The notes under the pieces were generated by a model. It worked only from the letters and a program-made list of their open reading frames with translations, was not told where the DNA came from and did no database searches. 64,000 bases of DNA from Micrococcus cohnii (lineage in GTDB: Bacteria > Actinomycetota > Actinomycetes > Actinomycetales > Micrococcaceae). The stretch covers positions 620,001 to 684,000 of the forward strand of contig NZ_JACHNA010000001.1 in the NCBI RefSeq assembly GCF_014205175.1, given 5' to 3'. A program made the translations under genes and the position numbers. The first letter of the stretch is position 1. Each line of letters opens with the position of its first letter. This document shows positions 35,551 to 43,483 of the stretch, piece after piece.

Positions 35551-36216
35551 ATGACTGACTTCACCGCCGGGCTGCCCAGCGCCAAGCCCACCCAGCCCGC
35601 CGTCGATGCGCGCTACATCCTGCCTCAGTTCGAGGAGCGGACCCCCTACGGCTTCAAGCGCCAGGATCCGTACGCGAAGCTGTTCGAGGATCGCATCGTC
35701 TTCCTCGGTTCCCAGGTCGACGACGCGTCCGCCGATGACGTGATGGCGCAGCTGCTCGTGCTCGAGGCGATGGACTCCGAGCGCGACATCACTCTGTACA
35801 TCAACTCGCCGGGCGGCTCGTTCACCGCGATGACCGCGATCTACGACACGATGCAGTTCATCCGTCCCGAGGTGCAGACCGTCTGCCTGGGGCAGGCGGC
35901 CTCCGCCGCGGCGGTCCTGCTGGCCGCGGGTGCGCCCGGCAAGCGCCTGGCCCTGCCGAACGCGCGCGTGCTGATCCACCAGCCCGCGATGCAGGGGGAC
36001 CGCGGCACCGCGACGGACCTTGAGATCCACGCGCAGGAGATCAACCGCATGCGCGTCTGGATGGAGGAGACCCTCGGCTCCCTGACCGACAAGACCCCCG
36101 AGGAGGTCTCGCAGGACATCGACCGCGACAAGTTCCTCTCCGCACAGGCCTCGCTCGAGTACGGACTCGTGGACGAGGTGCTCGCCTCGCGCAAGATCAC
36201 GCGCCCGGCGTCCTGA
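35551..36216 (+). CDS. clpP2: ATP-dependent Clp protease proteolytic subunit 2
   Basis: The 221-residue partner subunit. An N-terminal propeptide-like segment of about 40 residues precedes the core. The catalytic Ser is S118 in [11 protein letters not shown] and the His is H143 in [14 protein letters not shown]; the substrate strand [14 protein letters not shown] and the handle helix are intact. GAGGAGAAGAGA precedes the ATG. It ends before a hairpin that separates it from clpX, so clpX has its own promoter. Confidence 0.96.
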   Translation: MTDFTAGLPSAKPTQPAVDARYILPQFEERTPYGFKRQDPYAKLFEDRIVFLGSQVDDASADDVMAQLLVLEAMDSERDITLYINSPGGSFTAMTAIYDTMQFIRPEVQTVCLGQAASAAAVLLAAGAPGKRLALPNARVLIHQPAMQGDRGTATDLEIHAQEINRMRVWMEETLGSLTDKTPEEVSQDIDRDKFLSAQASLEYGLVDEVLASRKITRPAS

Positions 36217-36235
36217 GTCCCGGCCCACGCCGGGT

Positions 36236-36266
36236 ACGGCTCCCGTCCGGACAGGGCGGGAGCCGT
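36236..36266 (+). terminator. Terminator between clpP2 and clpX
   Basis: A 10-bp stem ACGGCTCCCG with its complement around an 11-base loop starts 20 bases after the clpP2 stop. Confidence 0.7.
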
Positions 36267-36297
36267 CGCATGCCCGTACCGGCGCGGTCCGGGGACG

Positions 36298-36303
36298 TAT
36301 CCT
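36298..36303 (+). promoter_or_regulatory. Candidate -10 element of clpX
   Basis: TATCCT lies downstream of the terminator, about 106 bases before the clpX start. Confidence 0.4.
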
Positions 36304-36408
36304 TGAGGATGCGTCGACCGGGCCCGTCCCGACCTCCGTGCCCACGACGACAGGACGGCGTGTGCCGTTCTGACCTGCACAGACACGACGACCTCGAGGA
36401 GTTCTGCC

Positions 36409-37701
36409 ATGGCCCGCATCGGTGAGAGCGCCGACCTGCTCAAGTGCTCGTTCTGCGGCAAGAGCCAGAAGCAGGTCCGCAAGCTCATCGCCGGCCCCGG
36501 TGTGTACATCTGCGACGAGTGCATCGAGCTGTGCAACGAGATCATCGAAGAAGAGCTCGGGGAGGCCGTCGAGTCCGAGGAGATGGTCCTGCCGACGCCG
36601 CAGGAGATCTTCGAGCACCTCGGCCGCTTCGTGATCGGACAGGACGCCGCCAAGCGCGCGCTCGCGGTCGCCGTGTACAACCACTACAAGCGGGTCCGCT
36701 CGCCCCAGCCGAAGCCGGCCGAATCCGCCGACCGATTCGCGGAGCGGGACGACCTCGCGGAGGTCGAGGTCGGCAAGTCGAACATCTTGATGGTCGGCCC
36801 GACCGGCTCCGGCAAGACCTACCTGGCGCAGACGCTCGCCCGTCAGCTCAACGTCCCCTTCGCCGTCGCGGACGCCACGTCCCTGACGGAGGCCGGCTAT
36901 GTGGGCGAGGACGTCGAGAACATCCTGCTCAAGCTCATCCAGGCCGCAGACTTCGACGTGAAGAAGGCCGAGCAGGGGATCATCTACATCGACGAGATCG
37001 ACAAGATCTCTCGGAAGTCCGAGAACCCGTCGATCACGCGCGATGTCTCGGGCGAGGGCGTGCAGCAGGCCCTGCTGAAGATCCTCGAGGGCACGGTGGC
37101 CTCCGTGCCGCCGCAGGGCGGACGCAAGCATCCGCGGCAGGAGTTCTTGCAGATCGACACCTCGAACGTGCTGTTCATCGTCGCGGGGGCGTTCGCGGGC
37201 CTGGAGGAGATCATCGGTTCACGTGCCGGACGCACGGGCATCGGTTTCGGCGCCGCGCTGAACCACCGGCGCGAGGGTGACGTCTCCTACGCCGACGTCC
37301 AGCCCGAGGACCTGCTCAAGTTCGGGCTCATCCCGGAGTTCATCGGCCGCCTGCCCGTCATCACGGCGGTCGAGGACCTCACGAACGAACAGCTCGTCCA
37401 GGTCCTCACCGAGCCCAAGAACGCGCTGGTGAAGCAGTACCAGAAGATGTTCCTCTACGACGGCGTCGAGCTCGAGTTCGAGCCGGAGGCGCTCGATGAG
37501 ATCGTCGCGAAGGCCGTCGCCCGCGGCACCGGTGCTCGCGGACTGCGCTCCATCCTCGAAGACGTGCTCAAGCCGGTCATGTTCGAGCTGCCCTCGCGCG
37601 AGGACGTCACCGGCGTCGTGATCACCGGCGAGTGCGTGCGTGAGGGGAGCGAGCCACACCTCGTGCACGCCTCCGACGAGCAGCAGCGCCGCAGCGCCTA
37701 A
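36409..37701 (+). CDS. clpX: ATP-dependent Clp protease ATP-binding subunit ClpX
   Basis: A 430-residue hexameric AAA+ unfoldase that delivers substrates to ClpP1P2. The N-terminal zinc-binding domain has C13-x-x-C16 and C35-x-x-C38. Walker A is GPTGSGKT at 130-137, Walker B is [10 protein letters not shown], the pore loop is GYVGEDVE, the RKH-type loop follows in [13 protein letters not shown], and sensor-2 is in [11 protein letters not shown]. The ATG follows GAGGAG. The C-terminal tail is short and charged. The gene is transcribed separately from clpP1P2. Confidence 0.97.
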   Translation: MARIGESADLLKCSFCGKSQKQVRKLIAGPGVYICDECIELCNEIIEEELGEAVESEEMVLPTPQEIFEHLGRFVIGQDAAKRALAVAVYNHYKRVRSPQPKPAESADRFAERDDLAEVEVGKSNILMVGPTGSGKTYLAQTLARQLNVPFAVADATSLTEAGYVGEDVENILLKLIQAADFDVKKAEQGIIYIDEIDKISRKSENPSITRDVSGEGVQQALLKILEGTVASVPPQGGRKHPRQEFLQIDTSNVLFIVAGAFAGLEEIIGSRAGRTGIGFGAALNHRREGDVSYADVQPEDLLKFGLIPEFIGRLPVITAVEDLTNEQLVQVLTEPKNALVKQYQKMFLYDGVELEFEPEALDEIVAKAVARGTGARGLRSILEDVLKPVMFELPSREDVTGVVITGECVREGSEPHLVHASDEQQRRSA

Positions 37702-37841
37702 GCACTGCGCCGGAGCAACCCTGCCTCCCGGATGGATCGCGCCGATCCCGCGGGTGCGTCCGTGTGTGTCGCCACCGATGACGGCCGCCCTCGGCTGAGG
37801 CAGGATGGGCCCGACACCGTCACCGAGTGAAAGGGGCCGCC

Positions 37842-38474
37842 ATGACCGAGCAGTCCGCCTCCGCTACCCAGCAGACCCCCGTCGTCGAGTTCGGCTTCGA
37901 CGCGACCTGCCCGTTCGCCTGGGTGAGCTCCCGCTGGATCCTCGAGGTCGAGAAAGTCCGCGACATCGACCTTCGCTTCACCGTCATGAGCCTGTCCGTG
38001 CTCAATGAGGGCCGTGACCTCGACCCGGACTACATGGAGCATCTGAAGACCGCGTGGATCCCGGCACGGGCCGCGATCATGGTGCGCGATGCGCACGGCG
38101 TCGACGCGCTGCGTGACTGGTACACCGTCATCGGCACAAAGCTCCACAACGAGGGCGTGAGCGACCGCGAGGAGGCGGTGCGCCTCGCCCTGGCGGAACT
38201 GGACTACGACCCGACGATCCTGGACCGTGCGCGCACTGACGAGGTCGACGACGCCCTGCGTACCTCCCACAAGCGCGTGGAGCAGTGGGTCGGCAACGAC
38301 GTGGGCACCCCGGCCATCTCCGTCGACGGCACCGCGTTCTTCGGGCCGGTGATCACGCGCATTCCTCGCGGTGAACAGGCCGGTGAGCTCTTCGACGCGA
38401 CTGTCGCGCTGGCCCGGTACCCGTACTTCTACGAGCTCAAGCGCTCCCGCACGACGGACCCGCAGTTCGACTGA
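37842..38474 (+). CDS. DsbA-fold protein of the Rv2466c (mycothiol-dependent nitroreductase) family
   Basis: A 210-residue thioredoxin-fold protein. The active-site region FGFDATCPFAWVSSRWI and the cis-Pro loop VGTPAISVDGTAFFGPVI match the actinobacterial family exemplified by M. tuberculosis Rv2466c, which uses mycothiol for reduction. The motif here is CPFA rather than the CPWC of Rv2466c, so only the N-terminal nucleophilic cysteine remains and a monothiol mechanism would be expected. ATG 37842 follows AAAGGGG. It is a single gene convergent with valS across a hairpin. The physiological substrate is unknown. Confidence 0.85.
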   Translation: MTEQSASATQQTPVVEFGFDATCPFAWVSSRWILEVEKVRDIDLRFTVMSLSVLNEGRDLDPDYMEHLKTAWIPARAAIMVRDAHGVDALRDWYTVIGTKLHNEGVSDREEAVRLALAELDYDPTILDRARTDEVDDALRTSHKRVEQWVGNDVGTPAISVDGTAFFGPVITRIPRGEQAGELFDATVALARYPYFYELKRSRTTDPQFD

Positions 38475-38552
38475 GAACCCGTCCGCGCCGCTCGTCGTCC
38501 GCCCCGAACGCCGCCGGACCCGACCTCTCACCGCAGGGCCCGCGATCACGAT

Positions 38553-38592
38553 GACGGCCCGCCCGCCCCGACGACGGGGCAGGCGGGCCGTC
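38553..38592. terminator. Bidirectional terminator between the DsbA-fold gene and valS
   Basis: A long stem starting GACGGCCCGCC and inner CCCC/GGGG pairing around gacgac lies between convergent stops. Confidence 0.8.
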
Positions 38593-38612
38593 GCACCGCG
38601 ATGCCGGAGAGC

Positions 38613-41282
38613 TCAGTCCTCCGCGGGGGCCAGCTGCACGTCGGACACGGCGAGCTGCTGATCGTCGCTCGGCACACCCTCGACGAGGTCGAGTTCGGCG
38701 ATGTTGCCGGCGGCCTTGAGGTCGGCCAGACCGCCGCGCAGACGTTCCAGCGCCTCGGCCGGGGCGGTCACGGTTGCCGAGCGCACCTCGGTGCGCTGCT
38801 TGACCTTGGCCTCCGACTTGGCCTTGCGCACTCCCGAGAGCGCCTCCGCGACGACGGCCAGCACCTCGGCGTCGGCGGTCCCGGCCATGCCCGCCAGCGT
38901 GTCGGCGCTCGGCCATGCCGCCAGGTGCACCGAACCGGCGCGCCACCAGCTCCAGACCTCCTCGGTCGCGAACGGCTGGAACGGGGCCAGCAGGCGCAGC
39001 AGGGCATCGAGCGTCGTGGCCAGGGTCGTCACCACCGACGCCTGCTCCGCCTCGCCGTGACCGCCGTAGGCCCGGTCCTTGACCAGCTCGACGTAGTCGT
39101 CGGTGAACTGCCAGAAGAACTGCTCGGTCACGTTCAGGGCTCGCGCGTAGTCGTAGGCCTCGAACGCGGCGGTCGCCTGCTCGATCGTCGTGGCCAGGCG
39201 GGCCAGCAGCGCGGCGTCCAGGGAGTTCGTCACCGCGGCGGCCTCCTGGCCGGCGCCGATCACCGAGTCCGCCGTCGCGCCGAGGTTCAGCACGAACTTC
39301 GAGGCGTTGAGCAGCTTGATGGCCAGGCGACGGCCGATCTTCATCTGCGCCACCTCGTAGGCGGTGTCCGCGCCGAGGCGCGCCGACGCCGCCCAGTAGC
39401 GCACGGCGTCCGAGCCGAACTGGTCCAGGATGTCCGTGGGGACCACAACATTGCCCTTGGACTTCGACATCTTCTTGCGGTCCGGGTCCAGGATCCAGCC
39501 GGACAGGGCGGTGTTCTTCCACGGTGCCGCATCGTTGAGCGAGTGCGCGCGCACGGCCGTCGAGAACAGCCACGTACGGATGATGTCGTGGCCCTGCGGG
39601 CGCAGGTCGAACGGGAACACCGACTCGAAGAACGCGTCGTCGCGGCTCCAGCGGCCCACGATCTGCGGGGTCAGCGACGAGGTCGCCCACGTGTCCAGCA
39701 CGTCCGGGTCGCCCGTGAAACCGCCGGGCACGTCACGCTGCGCCTCGTCGTAGCCGGGGGCCGGCTCGGCCGCCGGGTCGACCGGCAGCGCGTCGTCGGC
39801 GGGCAGGATCGGGTTCTCGTAGTCCGGCTCGCCCTCACCGTCGAGCGGGTACCACACCGGGATCGGCACGCCGAAGAAGCGCTGCCGGGAGACCAGCCAG
39901 TCGCCGTTGAGACCGTCCACCCAGTTCTCGTAGCGGTGGCGCATGTGCTCGGGGTGCCAGTTCAGCTCGCGGCCGCGCCCGATCAGCTCGGCTCGGCGGT
40001 CGGCGTCCCGGCCGCCGTTGCGGATGTACCACTGGCGGGAGGTGACCACCTCGAGGGGCTTGTCACCCTTCTCGAAGAAGTTCACGGCGTGCGTGATCTT
40101 CTTCGGCTCGCCGTCGAGCAGATCGGCGTCGGTGAGCGCCGCGACGACGTTCTCCTTGGCCGAGAACACCGTCTTGCCAGCGATCTTCTCGAGGTAGAGC
40201 TCGCGAGCGGCCGTGGCGGTGATCCACTCGGGGGCCTGCGCTGCGAAGCGGCCGTCGCGGCCGATCAGGGTGCGGGTGGGCAGCTGCAGTTCGCGCCACC
40301 AGGTGACGTCGGTCAGGTCGCCGAAGGTGCAGACCATGGCGATGCCCGAGCCCTTGTCCGGCTTGGCCAGTTCGTGGGCCTTCACCTCGACCTCGATGTC
40401 GAACAGCGGGGAGCGGACCGTCGTGCCGAACAGCATCTGGTAGCGCTCGTCGTCCGGGTGGGCCACAAGGGCCGCGCACGAGGGCAGCAGCTCGGGGCGC
40501 GTGGTCTCGATGAAGACCTTCTCGCCGTCGGCGGTGAAGAACGGGAACCGGTGGTAGGCGCCCGGGACCTCGCGGTCCTCGAGTTCGGCCTGGGCCACGG
40601 CGGTGCGGAAGGTGACGTCCCACATGGTCGGCGCCTCGGCCATGTAGGCGTCTTCCGAGGCGATGTCCCGTAGGAACGCGCGCTGGGAGACGGCGCGGGA
40701 GACGTCGTCGATGGTCCGGTAGGTCATGTCCCAGTCGACGGACAGGCCCAGGCGGGTGAACAGGTCCTCGAAGACCTTCTCGTCCTGCACCGCGAGCTGT
40801 TCGCAGAGCTCGATGAAGTTGCGCCGCGAGATCACGTCCCAGTCGCGCTGGTTCTTCGCGGGCTTCTCCGGCGGACGGTATCCCTCCACATAGGGCTTCG
40901 TCGGATCGCACCGCACACCGTAGTAGTTCTGGACGCGGCGCTCGGTGGGCAGCCCGTTGTCGTCCCAGCCCATCGGGTAGAACACGTTCTTGCCGCGCAT
41001 GCGCTGGTAGCGGGCCAGCACGTCGGTCTGGGTGTAGGAGAAGACGTGGCCGACGTGCAGCGAACCGGAGGCGGTGGGCGGGGGAGTGTCGATCGAGTAG
41101 ACCTGCTCGCGCGTGGTCTCGGCGTCGAACGCGTAGGTGCGCTCGGCGGACCAGCGGGCCGTGAGCTTCTCCTCCAGGCCCTCGAGAGCCGGCTTGTCGG
41201 GGACGACGACGGCGTGGACGCCGGTCGAAGCGGGTGCGGACTCGGGTGCGGGCGTGTCTGTGCCCGGGTTCTTCTCAGCCAT
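38613..41282 (-). CDS. valS: Valyl-tRNA synthetase
   Basis: An 889-residue class I synthetase that charges tRNA-Val. The HIGH motif is HVGH (76-79) in TASGSLHVGHVFSYTQTD, and KMSKS is at 604-608. The catalytic core has MGWDDNGLPTERRVQN, typical of the shorter actinobacterial/archaeal-like ValRS, with an editing domain between (TTRPELLPSCAALVAHPDD). The C-terminal anticodon-binding and short coiled-coil region is present. ATG 41282 is preceded by GGGAGA. It is divergent from the DUF488 gene with 52 bp between starts. No T-box leader is visible, unlike ileS. Confidence 0.96.
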   Translation of the reverse strand: MAEKNPGTDTPAPESAPASTGVHAVVVPDKPALEGLEEKLTARWSAERTYAFDAETTREQVYSIDTPPPTASGSLHVGHVFSYTQTDVLARYQRMRGKNVFYPMGWDDNGLPTERRVQNYYGVRCDPTKPYVEGYRPPEKPAKNQRDWDVISRRNFIELCEQLAVQDEKVFEDLFTRLGLSVDWDMTYRTIDDVSRAVSQRAFLRDIASEDAYMAEAPTMWDVTFRTAVAQAELEDREVPGAYHRFPFFTADGEKVFIETTRPELLPSCAALVAHPDDERYQMLFGTTVRSPLFDIEVEVKAHELAKPDKGSGIAMVCTFGDLTDVTWWRELQLPTRTLIGRDGRFAAQAPEWITATAARELYLEKIAGKTVFSAKENVVAALTDADLLDGEPKKITHAVNFFEKGDKPLEVVTSRQWYIRNGGRDADRRAELIGRGRELNWHPEHMRHRYENWVDGLNGDWLVSRQRFFGVPIPVWYPLDGEGEPDYENPILPADDALPVDPAAEPAPGYDEAQRDVPGGFTGDPDVLDTWATSSLTPQIVGRWSRDDAFFESVFPFDLRPQGHDIIRTWLFSTAVRAHSLNDAAPWKNTALSGWILDPDRKKMSKSKGNVVVPTDILDQFGSDAVRYWAASARLGADTAYEVAQMKIGRRLAIKLLNASKFVLNLGATADSVIGAGQEAAAVTNSLDAALLARLATTIEQATAAFEAYDYARALNVTEQFFWQFTDDYVELVKDRAYGGHGEAEQASVVTTLATTLDALLRLLAPFQPFATEEVWSWWRAGSVHLAAWPSADTLAGMAGTADAEVLAVVAEALSGVRKAKSEAKVKQRTEVRSATVTAPAEALERLRGGLADLKAAGNIAELDLVEGVPSDDQQLAVSDVQLAPAED

Positions 41283-41321
41283 GCCGCCGATTCTCCCATG
41301 CCAGCCACGCGGCGGCGGCCC

Positions 41322-41327
41322 TACCCT
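41322..41327 (+). promoter_or_regulatory. Leaderless-type -10 element for the DUF488 gene
   Basis: TACCCT lies seven bases before ATG 41335. Confidence 0.5.
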
Positions 41328-41334
41328 GTACGGC

Positions 41335-41769
41335 ATGAGTGAGACGAGTGCACGGTCCACCCGAACGCAGGAGGCCGCCCACACCGGCCGGATCCGCGTG
41401 CGTCGCGCCTACGAGTCCCCGGACGGCGGGTACCGCGTGCTGGTGGACCGGATGTGGCCGCGCGGCGTGGCGAAGGCTGACGCTGAGCTCGACGAGCGGT
41501 GCCAGGACGTCGCGCCCTCGGCCGACCTGCGCCGCTGGTTCGACCACGACCCCGCAAAATGGGCCGAGTTCCGCCGCCGATACCGACACGAGCTCTCCCT
41601 GGACGCGGCCGACGCCGAGGACGGGGCGCCCAGCCGGGACGCGGCCGAGGACCTGCTCGAACGGTGGCGTCGCAGTGGCGAGCAGGAGCTGGTGCTGGTC
41701 TACGGGACCAAAGACGAAGACCACAACCACGCGCTCGTGCTCGCAGAGGCACTCGAGGCGCTGCGCTGA
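41335..41769 (+). CDS. DUF488-family protein
   Basis: A 144-residue cytoplasmic protein of DUF488, a family of unknown function with a Rossmann-like core. The diagnostic stretches are IRVRRAYESPDGGYRVLVDRMWPRG (about 20-44) in two conserved halves, LRRWFDHDPAKWAEFRRRY, and the C-terminal ELVLVYGTKDEDHNHA. The ATG at 41335 has no Shine-Dalgarno but TACCCT seven bases upstream. It is followed after 46 bp by an SDR gene with its own leaderless-type -10. Confidence 0.85.
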   Translation: MSETSARSTRTQEAAHTGRIRVRRAYESPDGGYRVLVDRMWPRGVAKADAELDERCQDVAPSADLRRWFDHDPAKWAEFRRRYRHELSLDAADAEDGAPSRDAAEDLLERWRRSGEQELVLVYGTKDEDHNHALVLAEALEALR

Positions 41770-41802
41770 GCGCCTTCGGGTGAACGCAGCGCGAGGGTGG
41801 GT

Positions 41803-41808
41803 TAACGT
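41803..41808 (+). promoter_or_regulatory. Leaderless-type -10 element for the SDR gene
   Basis: TAACGT lies seven bases before GTG 41816. Confidence 0.5.
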
Positions 41809-41815
41809 CTGGGGT

Positions 41816-42619
41816 GTGACCGAGACCATGAACTCTGCTCCGCATCCGTCCGCTGCCCCACGCCGTGCCGTCGTCACGGGTGCCAGCGCCGGCATCGGGC
41901 GGGCGACCGCGCTCGAGCTGGCTCGGCGCGGTTGGCACGTCTACGCCGTGGGGCGGCGGAGCGAGCGCCTCGACGAGCTCGCCGCCCAGACCGCCGACGA
42001 ACAGGCGCCCGGCGCCGTCGTGCCCGCACCGCTCGACGTCACGGACGCCGCGGCGGTCGAAGCGCTCGCCGGCCGCGTGGCCGCCGAAGGCGGCGTCGAC
42101 GCGCTCGTGAACATCGCCGGCGGAGCCCGAGGCACCGAGCACGTCGCGGCCGGGGACACCGAGAACTGGGAGTGGATGTACCGCGCGAACGTCCTGGGCA
42201 CCCTGACGATGTGCCGGGCGTTCCTGCCCATGCTGCGCGCGCACGGCCGGGGCAGCGTACTCAACCTGACCTCGACCGCGGCCATCGTCGCCTACGAGGG
42301 AGGCGCCGGGTACAACGCGGCCAAGATGGGCCAGCACGGACTCACCGCCGCGCTGTGCCTGGAGGAGGCCGAGCACGATGTCCGGGTGATCGAGGTGCTG
42401 CCCGGCATGGTCCACACCGAGGAGTTCTCGCTGCGCCGGCTCGGCGGGGACGCGGCCGCCGCCGACAAGGTCTACGCGGGCGTTGAGAAGCCGCTCACGG
42501 CCGAGGACGTCGCCGAGGTGTGCGTCCATGCGCTCGAGCTGCCGCACCACGTGAACCTGGACCAGATCGTGATGCGGCCGCTCGCCCAGGCAGCCCAGCA
42601 CAAGGTGATCCGGCGCTGA
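41816..42619 (+). CDS. SDR-family NAD(P)-dependent oxidoreductase
   Basis: A 267-residue classical short-chain dehydrogenase/reductase of the YdfG-like type. The cofactor motif is VVTGASAGIGRATALEL, and VGRRSERLDEL suggests NADP preference through the Arg pair. The NAG motif is VNIAGGA, the catalytic Ser is in LNLTSTAA, and YxxxK is YNAAKMGQH. The C-terminal RPLAQAAQHKVIRR resembles malonic-semialdehyde/serine reductases of the YdfG group, but substrate is not determined. The start is GTG 41816; ATG 41828 is the alternative. It precedes a TTG-start membrane-protein gene. Confidence 0.9.
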   Translation: MTETMNSAPHPSAAPRRAVVTGASAGIGRATALELARRGWHVYAVGRRSERLDELAAQTADEQAPGAVVPAPLDVTDAAAVEALAGRVAAEGGVDALVNIAGGARGTEHVAAGDTENWEWMYRANVLGTLTMCRAFLPMLRAHGRGSVLNLTSTAAIVAYEGGAGYNAAKMGQHGLTAALCLEEAEHDVRVIEVLPGMVHTEEFSLRRLGGDAAAADKVYAGVEKPLTAEDVAEVCVHALELPHHVNLDQIVMRPLAQAAQHKVIRR

Positions 42620-42653
42620 GCCGACGATCGACGAGACGACACAGAGGAGCGCT

Positions 42654-43319
42654 TTGACGACCACCCCGGACAGGACGGCGCACACACGCGAGGCTGCGGA
42701 CACCGCCGACGTCCCCGCGCAGCTGCGACGGGCCACCGCACGGACGCGTCAGCAGAGGCGGCGACGCGAGCACGAACGGCGCATCACCGACCCGCGTGGC
42801 CGGCTGGGCGTCGCCGTGCTCACCGGCCTCGGATACGGCGCCCTCTCCGTGCTCCCGATCGGCCGGCTTTCCCATGGCCGCACCGCGATGAGCGTGGGCG
42901 GGTCTGTGGCGGGGCTCTTCGGTGTGGGCGTGGTCAGGTCCCTCAGTCGGGCCCCCGAGCTCTCCTGCAGCGAGCGGTGGCGGCGCGGCGGCACGGGCCT
43001 GAGCGTCGGCGGCGCGCTGGGCGCCTTTGTCGGTGCGTCGACCTGGTGCTCGCTGAGGACCGACGCCTGGCTCGAGCGCACCGCGCTTCGTCTCGGCGCC
43101 CGACGCCCCCGGCTCTGGGTCGGTGCCCTCGGCGGGGTGCTGGCCGCCGCGACGGACTTCGTCGAGCGCACACCCCGTCCCGTCGATGACGATCAGGACG
43201 CGGCCTCGGCAGATGAACCCGCTCGGAGCCGAGCGAGGGCATCCACTACACTGTGGGACACAGGCGTGGACCCGGCCATCACCGGTGAGCCTCCGGAAGA
43301 ACAGGCAGCGCCTCAGTAG
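42654..43319 (+). CDS. Membrane protein of unknown function, 3' end overlapping the ileS T-box
   Basis: A 221-residue protein with a basic N-terminal region ([17 protein letters not shown]) and three or four Gly/Ala-rich hydrophobic segments between about residues 50 and 170. I recognise no family. The start is TTG 42654, supported by AGAGGAG at proper spacing. The last 20 or so codons ([18 protein letters not shown]) are read from the same bases as the predicted ileS promoter and T-box stem I. Either the CDS genuinely overlaps the leader or the real C-terminus was extended by loss of an earlier stop. Confidence 0.68.
   Translation: MTTTPDRTAHTREAADTADVPAQLRRATARTRQQRRRREHERRITDPRGRLGVAVLTGLGYGALSVLPIGRLSHGRTAMSVGGSVAGLFGVGVVRSLSRAPELSCSERWRRGGTGLSVGGALGAFVGASTWCSLRTDAWLERTALRLGARRPRLWVGALGGVLAAATDFVERTPRPVDDDQDAASADEPARSRARASTTLWDTGVDPAITGEPPEEQAAPQ
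43247..43252 (+). promoter_or_regulatory. Candidate -10 element of ileS inside the upstream CDS
   Basis: TACACT lies inside the preceding gene, about seven bases before the likely 5' end of the T-box RNA. Confidence 0.45.
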
Positions 43320-43470
43320 ACCCGGACGGGGGAGCCCGTCACAGCTCTCATGAAGCGGTCGTCCGGCGCTTCCCCGACGTGCACGGCGGCAAGCAAGGTG
43401 GTACCGCGCCGCGGCAGGCCCCCGGGTCTGTCCAGCAGCGTCCTTGCAGGAATCGATGGAGCCCTCGACC
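43259..43470 (+). promoter_or_regulatory. T-box riboswitch of ileS (translational type)
   Basis: A leader that senses uncharged tRNA-Ile. The T-box sequence AAGGTGGTACCGCG at 43395-43408 is diagnostic. Upstream, a short hairpin CCGG-CCATCA-CCGG (43273-43286) presents ATC, an isoleucine codon, as a candidate specifier, as expected for the short stem I of actinobacterial ileS leaders. GACGGG/CCCGTC and CCGGACG/CGTCCGG pairings follow. No terminator with a T-run is seen before ileS, so control of ribosome access is likelier than attenuation. Boundaries are approximate. Confidence 0.8.
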
Positions 43471-43483
43471 GCTAGGAACCGCC

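Noticed and set aside
34375-37131. Long minus-strand frame opposite tig-clpP-clpX
   Set aside because: Antisense shadow of four well-identified genes; composition is His/Arg/Val-rich without motifs.
38601-40673. Long plus-strand frame opposite valS
   Set aside because: Antisense shadow of valS; low-complexity composition.
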